DNA of 64,000 nucleotides from Bathymodiolus brooksi (taxonomy: Eukaryota; Mollusca; Bivalvia; Mytilida; Modiolidae): assembly GCA_963680875.1 (NCBI GenBank), contig OY804580.1, forward strand, positions 96,005,353-96,069,352. Reading direction: 5' to 3'. The notes under the pieces were generated by a model, which saw nothing but the letters and a program-made list of their open reading frames with translations, made no database searches and was not told the origin of the DNA. Made by a program: the position numbers and the translations under genes. Shown here piece after piece: positions 35,951 to 44,858 of the stretch (position 1 is the first letter of the stretch; every line of letters starts with the position of its first letter).

Positions 35951-36973
35951 TATCAATACACAGGGGCTAGGTGTGTCCGGAAAAAAAAAAAAAAAAAAAA
36001 TACTATATAATACTACAAGGGGGCGAACTCACTTGCTTCCATTTTTTTAAGTCGTCGTGTTAAATTGATCGTAACTTCGGAACGCCTTAATATTTTCAAA
36101 AAATGTTTCCACCAGTCGAAAGTCAAGTAATTTTCCTTTCCAAAGAGACCCCAATTGTTAGTGTAGGCCTCCGAACTGCTGAGGTATCATACACGAACCA
36201 AAACAAAACGGCGTGAAAATCCGAAGTCGTACAAACGTTGGGTTGACCACTTCCCATCTGTGTACAGACTTTCCCATGCGTAAACGAGTCATTTTGACTA
36301 GCTAAATACTTTCATCCATTCAAATTATGATAACATTTCTTACCTTAAGCCAATTTATATGTCCTTTAAGTATGTTTTTGAAAGAAATCCCATTTGCATC
36401 CTTGACAAACGCCATAGAGGTGAAAATTGAGAGAGTTCTAACGGGCGTTTGATGGGCGTTTTGATTGGCTGAACAATCTGTTTCAGCCAATCAAAAAGCC
36501 CGTTAGAACTCTCTCAATTTTCACGTCTATGGCGTTTGTCAAGGATGCAAATGGGATTTCTTTCAAAAACAGACTTAAAGGACATATAAATTGGCGTAAG
36601 GTAAGAAATTTTATCATAATTTGAATGGATGAAAGTATTTAGCTAGTCAAAATGACTCGTTTACGCATGGGAAGTGGTCAACCCAACGTTTGTACGACTT
36701 CGGATTTTCACGCCGTTTTGTTTTGGTTCGTGTATGATACCTCAGCAGTTCGGAGGCCTACACTAACAATTGGGGTCTCTTTGGAAAGGAAAATTACTTG
36801 ACTTTCGACTGGTGGAAACATTTTTTGAAAATATTAAGGCGTTCCGAAGTTACGATCAATTTAACACGACGACTTAAAAAAATGGAAGCAAGTGAGTTCG
36901 CCCCCTTGTAGTATTATATAGTATTTTTATTTTTTTTTATTTTTCGGACGCACCTAGCCCCTGTGTATCAATA
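35951..36973. mobile_element. Foldback element with hAT-like ends and 8-base target duplication
   Basis: TATCAATA at 35951-35958 and again at 36966-36973 flanks an element (35959-36965) that begins CACAGGGGCTAGGTG and ends CACCTAGCCCCTGTG. The two halves are reverse complements over roughly 480 bases each, around a centre near 36465. The centre is itself a small hairpin (GATTGGCTGAA...TTCAGCCAATC). The left arm carries a 20-base extra piece near 36260. An 8-base duplication and CA(G)GGG ends point to the hAT superfamily. There is no coding capacity. Confidence 0.9.
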
Positions 36974-37270
36974 TGGCTGTAGCACTAACAAAAGTCAGAT
37001 GGGCTTAAAAGTCTTAAAAATCTCTCCTGTTCGAAATGTGTCAGGGTTCATTTAATACATGTGCGAAGTAGAAAAAAAAGGGGACATATGAGGCACTACG
37101 ACAGTCATCTTTATTCGTTAAAACTTTCGTAAATTTGGGGGGGGGGGGGGGGGGGTTAAGATATCATCGTCAGTACAACCTGTTGACTTATGTTATTTCA
37201 GTTTTTCGTTCAATCCTGTTTTTTTTTTAATATTGTTTACAAATAAACAAAACCTCACCAGTCGGTGTTG
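36974..37270. other. No gene; 19-base G run
   Basis: Holds a G homopolymer at 37137-37155 and nothing else that I recognise. Confidence 0.6.
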
Positions 37271-37271
37271 A

Positions 37272-37435
37272 CTAGTCTGTCCTGAGCTTGGGAACTTTCG
37301 TCGATATCGGAGTCTTCTGATGTTGAATGTTTTGTAGTGAGTCGTGGGGGATGGGGGCCGAGGAGTTCCCAAAGGCACCCGTGATGCACCACAAACTGAC
37401 CACGCTTGCCATAACGAGATACACCGCAGAACAAC
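37272..37435 (-). CDS. Possible terminal exon of a membrane protein
   Basis: After an acceptor-like TTTTTCACTTCTAG (minus strand) a frame reads CSAVYLVMASVVSLWCITG, a plausible membrane helix. A Ser/Pro-rich tail follows to a TAG at 37274-37272. The segment is richer in G+C than its surroundings. I see no upstream exon in the window; if real, the rest of the gene would lie beyond the retroelement to the right or be lost. Chance is a fair alternative. Confidence 0.3.
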
Positions 37436-37439
37436 CTAG

Positions 37440-38094
37440 AAGTGAAAAACCAAGAGACGTAAAAATCATCCGATTGAAATAGTGCAAGCTAGTAATAGTA
37501 AGTAGTGCTAATTACTATATTGGCGCTGCGACTACAAGTCAAATCCTATTCGCGAGAAAGGTTATTAAATTAACCAAAAGCGATTTTTAAGTAAAATCAC
37601 AACTCCGCCATTTAATTTTGATTTTTTTTAGGGGGCAATTTTTTTTTCTTTGGTTTCAGTTTTGCCTGGCTAATAGGACCTGGTATTTTCAGGGGAAATT
37701 GTCCGTTAGGAAATTTCAAGGGAAGATATGCAGGTAGGATTGGCAGACAAAATTGGAAATCTTTAAATTTTTTGCCCGTTCAAAGAAGTACCCCTTTCTC
37801 ACCCACGTGTATACTCCACCACGTGTTTAAGCAAGCACGTGTATTTCCCAAATGTGAACCCCAAACCGGAAGCAGCTTGTTTCTAGAAGCCATCTTTAAA
37901 TAAAAGCTGGTTAAAGATAAGTTGGAAGTCCGGTGTCCCCAATAAATTTATTTTTTTTGTTTGACATTATCGATTTTAAACAAAAGTAGACAAAAGCGTC
38001 CCAGTGTAAAAATCTGGTCCGCTTAAAAATTGTACATACACGCATACACCAGAATAAAGAGCCACGTGTTTTTGTTGTTTATTTTTTATTAACA
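37440..38094 (+). other. Leader before gag; LTR not identified
   Basis: This would hold the 5' LTR and primer-binding site of the retroelement. I found no tRNA-complementary site and no match to the sequence after 46766. CACGTG recurs several times (for example 37805, 37820, 37835 and 38062). Poly-purine and poly-pyrimidine runs are common. Confidence 0.4.
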
Positions 38095-40160
38095 ATGCCG
38101 CGTGTTTTCATTAACAATTGTTCCATCGAGGAGCTGATGTCAGTACCAGGGATAGGGGCGAAGGGGGCCGATGAAATTTTGGAATTAAGGGAGGCAAAGG
38201 GTGATCTGGAACTGGATGATCTAAATCAGGTTCCATATCTTAGGATAACACAACCGTTACTGGATTGTTTGGATTTTACCTCTTTTGAAAATAAAGAAGG
38301 AGTGGGATCCCTGTATGATCGGCATAGAGAAAGGGTTAGGAGTGTTGACAAGTTAATAGGGAAGTGGGATGGGACAGGACAGGGCCAAGTTAAAGGAAGG
38401 GGGAAGGATATGGGTTCATTTGATAAAGTCCCGTTAACAGGGGGAAAATCATATTATAATAAACAGGAAGGGGATTGGTGGCAACAGGCCAATTTACCCG
38501 ACATATTGGATGATGATTATAGTGAGATGGAAAGTACTTTCATGGAAAGACAAACCCCAGGGGGAGTTAAATATACATCAGCTCCGGGACAATATCCGCC
38601 GCCATCAGTTCGTCGAACGCGACGGGACGATTTGAATTGGGATTCGAGCAGCGATGAGAGGGATCGGGCGTATATGCAAAACGTGCATATAAGAGACTCG
38701 GATATTCGTGCGGATTATGCGTTCCCTAGAGAACCAGGCCTTTTTCATAGTGGGGTTTTAGCCGGTGGGGGGGGGGGGGGGGAGGGGGGGAGGGGGGCTG
38801 AAGTAAGAGTGCCAAACATACGAACTGTAGCCACGGCTAATAGAGAAAGCGTTTGGCAAGACAGGGGGGCCGCTATTCCTCTCCGAGGAACACCGGAGGG
38901 GGGTGGTGCAGGGAAAATGCTAACCCCTTGATGAGGGAGAGTAGAGGTAGAACAAGACATACCCTACGAAGGGAAAATGAAGTCCCTAGAATAGTTCAAC
39001 GTAGAGATGAGTATGATAGGGAGAGGGAAAGGGGACAATACCGCCCAAGTGGGGAAGACATTGAAGGCCCAGGAGGAAGAAACCCATCTATTCCTAGGTT
39101 ACAGAGTAGTGGGAACAGGCCTGGGTGTCCCCCCAGAAGAGAACCCGAAAATCCTAGCGGTTATGCAAGAAGGGAGGAGTATGAAGGGGAGAGAGGTCAA
39201 AGGGGAAGGGGGAAGAGTGTTAGTTTGCCGATGTCCTTAAAGTTTGATGGTAAATCAAATTTGAAAGCATTCTATGCTAAATTTTCCCGTTATGCGGAAG
39301 TTAGTGAGTGGACAGAAGGGGAATGCAGGGACCAGTTATGCTGGTGTCTGGATGGGAAAGCAAGTGAATACTATGCCCTCCTGGTTGAGCGAAACCAGGA
39401 AATTGTATATATGGACCTAATACGGAAACTAGAAAAAAGGTTTGGTTTCCGAGAACTCCCCGAAACGGCCCAGGTCCAATTTAATAATGCCCGTCAGACT
39501 CCGGATGAACTCCTGGAGGACTGGGCGGATCGGGTCTTATCCCTAGCCACTAGGGCATTTAGAGATTTGCCTGAAACTCACATGTATCAACAAGCAGTGG
39601 TGAGGCTATGCCAAGGGGCAGCGGATAAAGAGGCCGGGAGTTATGCCTCTAATATCCGACCTAAAAACATAGCGGAGGCTATTGGTAAAATGAGGTGGTT
39701 CCAACATAATTATCAGGCTATATTTGGGACCACCCTTGGGCGTAATCCTCGAAGGAAGGTGAAACAAGTATCTCCAGGGCCTCACTACGGGGGAGAGGCC
39801 AGGGTGTGCGCAATAGGGACTGATCGGGTTATAGATAAGAGTTTGGAGAAAAAAATGGGAGAAGTACTGTCGGCACAGGGGAAAGAAATGAGTGAGATAA
39901 AGTCCAACATAGCGGCACTTTCCACTCAAATGGCAGCCATTATGGAGGAGGTGAAGAGAAATCGAATAGATAGGTATAGAGCACAATCACGAAGTCCATC
40001 CCCCAGAAAGGGGGATAAACAGGGATGCTTCCACTGTGGGGCCATGGGACACTTCAAGAGGGAGTGCCCAAGGTTGGGGTCTCCGACAGGGGTGAAACGA
40101 GTGTCATTTCAGGAAAATAAGGAGGCTTTAAACTCCAAAGGGGCAACTCGCCAGACTTGA
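38095..40160 (+). pseudogene. gag: gag: helix-hairpin-helix N-terminus, Gag core, zinc knuckle
   Basis: The ATG at 38095 opens a frame with INNCSIEELMSVPGIGAKGA, then ILELREAKGDL and DLNQVPYL. This is a ComEA-like helix-hairpin-helix (PGIG hairpin), a DNA-binding fold that is unusual in Gag. A Gly/Arg-rich linker follows, with a 16-base G run (38767-38782). The frame shifts between 38853 and 38931 into the Gag core: LKFDGKSNLKAFYAKFSRYA, CRDQLCWCLDGKASEYYALL, LEKRFGF, and ETAQVQFNNARQTPDELLED, typical of Ty3/Gypsy retrotransposon Gag. The end has a coiled helix, a basic Ser/Pro segment and the knuckle CFHCGAMGHFKREC. A stop follows at 40158-40160. Confidence 0.8.
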
Positions 40161-40202
40161 GCCAACCCCTTATCGCCAATATACATGGTCTCAAAGAAGT
40201 AA

Positions 40203-42850
40203 AAGAGGGGGGAGAAGAATCAGCAGGATAGGCTCCTAGGGGTAAATAGGGAATTGGGGGACCCTCCGGAGGGACGGGTAAAATTTGAAGGTGCGAGTCA
40301 GGGGTACGAGTTCTCAAGTGAGGAGTCAGAAGGGGAGGAAAACAATAGGGAAGTAGAAGACGACCCTCCGGATTCTAGTAGTCCGGAGGGACGGGTCAAA
40401 TCTGAAGGTGCGAGTCGGGGGTGTGAGTTCTCAAGTGAGGAGTCGGAAGGGGAGGAAAACAATAGGGAAGTCAAGGACAACCCTCTGGATTCTAGTAGTC
40501 TGGAGGGACGGGTCAAATGTGAAGGTGAGAATCAGGGGTATGAGTCAGTAGGGGAGGAAAACAATAGGGATAAGAGGGACACGGACGAGTCCATAGAGGA
40601 GGAGGAAAAGGGGGTAGAGGATAATATAGGGAATTGTGTTACGGATGAGGAAGAGGACGGAGCAGTAACGGTGCTCAAGCTGTTCAATGGGGTAATGTTT
40701 AGGGTCCCAGTAGAGGTACAAGGCATGCAGTTACAAGCTGTAGTAGATACAGCAGCACAGGTAACACTGGTGTCCGAGGAATTCTACAAATCATTGAACC
40801 CTGTCCGACCAATCCGTAAGGAAGTGGTTATGAACACCGCAGGGAAGGGAATGCAGATGAATGGGTATATTGCTGGCCCTTTTCAGGTAGTCCTAGGGAC
40901 ACATCTATTCGCAGTAGAAATCTACGTGGCCCCAATAGAGGAGGATATGTTACTGGGTTTAGATTTTTTAGAGGCTAATGGGGTGTCCCTACATCTAAAA
41001 AAAAAGGAACTACAGATAGCAGGGAATGTTATATCCATGAGTTTGGGAACAGGGAGTCCGTTAGTCAATGAGAAAGAGACGGGGGTGTTCTTAGCCAAGG
41101 GGTGTAAGGTACCCCCTAATTCAGTCATGAGAGTGGGGGCACAGCTGAGTGAGTCTATGGCAGGGGAGTATATAGTAAAGGCAGCCACAAAGGGTGAGAT
41201 ATTAATACCTCGGACATTGCACAATGGGGGTGATAATCCAGTGCTTTGTTTGATTAACCTATCCGATCACTATGTAGAAGTAGGAAATGGGGAAGTATTG
41301 GCCTATGCCGAGGAGGTGTGTTCGAACGTGGAGCCCATCGGAATACAAAAAGTAGAGGTTGCGGAACAGGAGGGTCCAGAGAATGGAAAAAGGGAAATTC
41401 CCGAGCATTTGATTAATCTCTTTGATAAATCCAAAGGGGAGCTGAATGAGCAGGAGCAGACACAGTTTAGTGAGTTATTATGCGGGTTTGAAGATGTGTT
41501 TGCTAAAAGTGAGTTTGACTTAGGGAAATTTAATACAATCCAGCATGGGATTGATACTGGGACCAATCGCCCAGTTAAACAAAAAATCAGGCGTACCCCA
41601 TTAGGGTTTGCAGGAGAAGAAGAGGCCCAATTAAAGAAAATGTTGAGTGCGGGGGTGATCCGGCCATCAGTGTCTGAGTGGGCATCGGCTCCGGTTCTTA
41701 TCCGGAAACGATATGGGTCAGTACGGTGGTGTGTGGATTACAGGGCCTTAAATGCTCTCACCATTAAGGATGTGTTCTTATTGCCCCTAGTGGACGAGTG
41801 TCTTGACACTTTAGCCGGGAATGTATGGTATTCCAAACTGGATGCCAATTCAGCATATTGGCAGGTGAAAATCAAACCTGAAGACTGCTCCAAAACGGCA
41901 TTTATTACTAAATACGGGTTGTTTTAGTTCGCTAGAATGGCTTTTGGGTTATGTAACTCACCAGCCACTTATACGAGAGTCATCAACCTGGTGCTGAGGG
42001 GTTTGAATTGGAAAGTGGTTCTGGCTTTCCTGGACGATATCCTGGTCCTGGGGAAGGATTTCGAGGGGGACTTGGCCAACCTACGGGCTGTATTGGTTAG
42101 GTTTAGGGAGTATGGGCTAAAATTGAAGCCCCAAAAATGTGAACTGTTTCAAAAGGAAGTGGAGTTCCTGGGTAGAGTAGTGGGACCTAGAGGAATATAC
42201 ATTGGGCCAGGATATATCAAAGATATAAAAAAAACTGGCCAAGGCCTTAGAATAAAAAGGAGGTGGAGAGGTTTTTGGGGTTCACCAATTACCATAGGGC
42301 CTTTATTGAAGAATATACTCAAATGGCGTTTCCCCTTCAGGCCCTAACAGGGAAACGTACATATCAATGGGGAGATGAACAGGAAAAGGCGTTTGATGAG
42401 TTGAGGAATGCAATGGTGAGAGCACCAGTTCTAGCCCTGCCTAATGCGACTGATCCCTTTATACTGGATACGGATGCATCCGATAAATCGGTGGGGGCTG
42501 AATTGATTCAAATACAAGAGGGAGAAGAGAGGGAAGTAGCGTACGGGAGTCTTACCTTGACCCCGGAGCAACCAAAATACTGCACCACTCGAAAGGAATT
42601 ATTATCAATTATTAGGTTCTCTCGACAGCTTAGGCATTACTTGTTGGGTAGGCATTTTACGGTCAGGACTGATCATAATAGTCTGACCTGGCTGATGAAT
42701 TTTAAGGAGCCACAGGGGCAACTGGCTAGATGGTTAGAAGAACTTAGTCAGTTCAATATGGAAATCCAGCATAGGCCTAGGAAGAAACATACGAATGCAG
42801 ATGCCTTGTCAAGGATCCCTGGGGGGAACCATGTTCAGACTTCAATCTAA
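40203..42850 (+). pseudogene. pol: pol part 1: protease, reverse transcriptase, RNase H
   Basis: The frame is the same as gag but separated by TGA (40158) and TAA (40200). An acidic repeat region opens it. The protease has VVDTAAQVTLVS (DTA instead of DTG) and MLLGLDFLE. The reverse transcriptase has GVIRPSVSEWASAPVLI, RWCVDYRALN, YSKLDANSAYWQV, MAFGLCNSPATY and the active site FLDDILV. A TAG at 41925-41927 stands where a sense codon is expected between KYGLF and FARMAFGL. Frameshifts at 42225-42255, one in an A-run, lead to FLGFTNYHRAFIEEY and RNase H (FILDTDASDKSVGAEL, TTRKELLSII, TDHNSLTWL, NADALSRIP). Confidence 0.9.
40266..40566 (+). repeat. 117-base tandem repeats encoding acidic 39-residue units
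   Basis: Units start at 40266, 40383 and 40500 (the last partial). Each encodes PEGRVK-EGAS-G-EFSSEES then EGEENNREV. They lie between Gag and protease and keep the reading frame. Confidence 0.9.
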
Positions 42851-42852
42851 GA

Positions 42853-44683
42853 GTGAAATTACAGGATTTGCCATGTTGGGGGTGTCCCTACTGTACTAGG
42901 GCCCATTTAAACTGGTCCGGTTTTGACCAGGATGTAGATGACGTGGTTCCCTTGGCAAATAAACCTTGGGGTCAACCCGTGAGTGAGGGTCAAGACCAGG
43001 AGGAAGAAGAAATGGGACCTAGGGTGGCGGAGATCTGGGTCTCTACGGGGGAAGCGGGAAATAGACTTAAGATGGGAAAGTATCAAGGGAGTCCAAATAG
43101 TTCGAGAGGCAGAGGGCATTAGTTTTCAAGGCCCAGGTGAGGACGAAATGAAGGAACAGCAACGGGTGGACCCCGAATTAGCCTGGGTGGTCAAGTGGAG
43201 GGAGTCAGGGGAGGAGCCCACTGAAGGAGAATTGTTTAAAGGGGACTCTAGAAGCAAATATTATTGGATAAACAGGGAAGTTTTTGTCTTGGAAAAAGGG
43301 GTCCTGTGGAGAGAAGGGGATGAGGGGAAGTCAGCAAGGAGGGTGGTCCCAAAGATGTACAGGGAACAAATTGTGAAGCTTTGTCACGATCCCCCCTTAG
43401 CTGGACATCAGGGCATAGAAAGGACAATCGAGAAAGTGAAGTCTAGGTATTATTGGAGGGGGATAAGTAAAGATGTGTCGGCTTACGTGAAAGGGTGTAT
43501 GGAGTGTAACCAAAATAAGAAGGCAACGGTCTCAGCTAGACACCCAATGTTATCATATCATTCAGGATCGCCAATGGAACGGGTCCATTTAGACTTCATT
43601 GGGCCCCTACCTCGCACTGAGAGAGGAAATGAACACATCTTGATGATGGTTGACCAATTTACCAAGTGGGTAGAGTGCATCCCCTTGCCTTCTCAGAGTG
43701 CAGAGGAAACGGCAAGAGCCGCGGTGAATCAGTTCTTTTCTAGATTTGGGTGCCCATTCCAAGTATTCACTGATCAGGGGAGGAATTTTGAGTCTTCTTT
43801 GTTCAGGGAAATGTGTGAATTACTTCACATACATAAATCGAGAACTACCCCTTACCGTCCCTCGGCGAACGGACAAGTAGAGCGATGCAATCGTACACTG
43901 ATGGCGGCGGTGCGGTGTTTCATTGGAAAAAATTAGCGGAGCTGGGATCAATACTTACCGCAGTTGGCAGGGGCATTAAGGTCCTCTGTAAATAGAAGCA
44001 CAGGGTACACACCCAATATGATGATGTTGGGTAGGGAGATTGGGTTGCCTGCGGAACTAATGTTCGGGAGTCCGGGGAACACCGGACAGCCCGAAGGGGA
44101 CCAATACGTAGGGGAGTTGCAAACAGCTATTGAAGGGGCCCACAGAGTAGCTAGGGAAACTCTCAAACAATCCCAAAAACGAATGAAGAGAGATTATGAT
44201 GTCAAGGTGAGGGTCAAGGAGTTAAAACTGGGGGATTTGGTGTATCAGTTGGACACTGCTACTGTTAAGGGAAAAGCTCTAAAATTGAGTCCCTCGTGGA
44301 AAGGCCCCGGAGTGGTAATTGAAAAGTTGACCCCCTATCTCTATAAAATAAAGTTAAAGCGGGTGATAATCACCGCTAACCACGATAGGTTGAAGTTATG
44401 TCAAGACCGCGAGGTTCCAGAGTGGGCCCAAGAACTGAGTCAACAAATCATTAAGGGGACAGGATATACCAAGGAGAAGGGGGGCGTCAAAGATCAACGG
44501 GGGTATAGAGATAAGCTTTATTGTGTTTGTCAAAAGCCATACACTGGGGAGTTCATGATCAGGTGCGATGAGTGCAAAGAATGGTATCATGGTGAATGTG
44601 TAAGGGTAACACAGGAAGAGGCAGAGGCCATGGGAGATTTTGTCTGCTCGGGGTGTCACAGACATCCCCGGGAGAAGGTATAG
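42853..44683 (+). pseudogene. pol: pol part 2: integrase with C-terminal PHD finger
   Basis: It opens in one frame (CWGCPYC) and shifts near 43000. The integrase zinc domain follows (HDPPLAGHQGIERTIEK ... CMECNQNK), then the catalytic core with LDFIGPLP (D), VFTDQGRNFES (D) and SANGQVERCNRTL (E), so the DDE triad is intact. A TAG at 43934-43936 interrupts the frame between IGKN and RSWDQYLPQLAG. Next come the GPY-like module (SPSWKGPGVVIEKLTPYLYK) and a PHD finger at about 44520-44660: YCVCQKPYTGEFMIRCDEC, EWYHGECV and FVCSGC. The Met and Trp before the HxxC pair resemble H3K4me3-reading PHD fingers. The stop is at 44681. Confidence 0.9.
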
Positions 44684-44709
44684 TGCAGTGGGGGAAGTAT
44701 TAGGGACTC

Positions 44710-44729
44710 GGGGGGGGGGGGGGGGGGGG
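44710..44729 (+). promoter_or_regulatory. 20-base G run after pol, possible polypurine tract
   Basis: An unbroken G run 27 bases after the pol stop, followed by TGGCATAATG. Polypurine tracts prime plus-strand synthesis and normally sit just before a 3' LTR beginning TG. If this were the tract, the downstream ORF would lie outside the element proper. It may instead be one of several G runs in the window. Confidence 0.25.
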
Positions 44730-44848
44730 TGGCATAATGACAGTGTTTCGGGAGAAGAGGGGAAGGCCAGGTATGCCCATAGGACATAGAATTCTGACCT
44801 GCCTTGCGCAGGGTGGCTATAAGCCCCCGTGTCAGGTGGATTATTTAA

Positions 44849-44858
44849 TCTCTTTCAG
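44849..44858 (+). promoter_or_regulatory. Splice-acceptor-like site directly before ORF3
   Basis: TTATTTAATCTCTTTCAG ends at 44858 and ATG follows immediately. A pyrimidine tract plus AG at this place would fit a spliced subgenomic mRNA for the downstream ORF, as used for env in retroviruses. The donor is not identified. Confidence 0.45.

Noticed and set aside
37440..38094. 5' LTR of the retroelement
   Set aside because: No matching 3' copy, no TG...CA borders and no primer-binding site could be shown.
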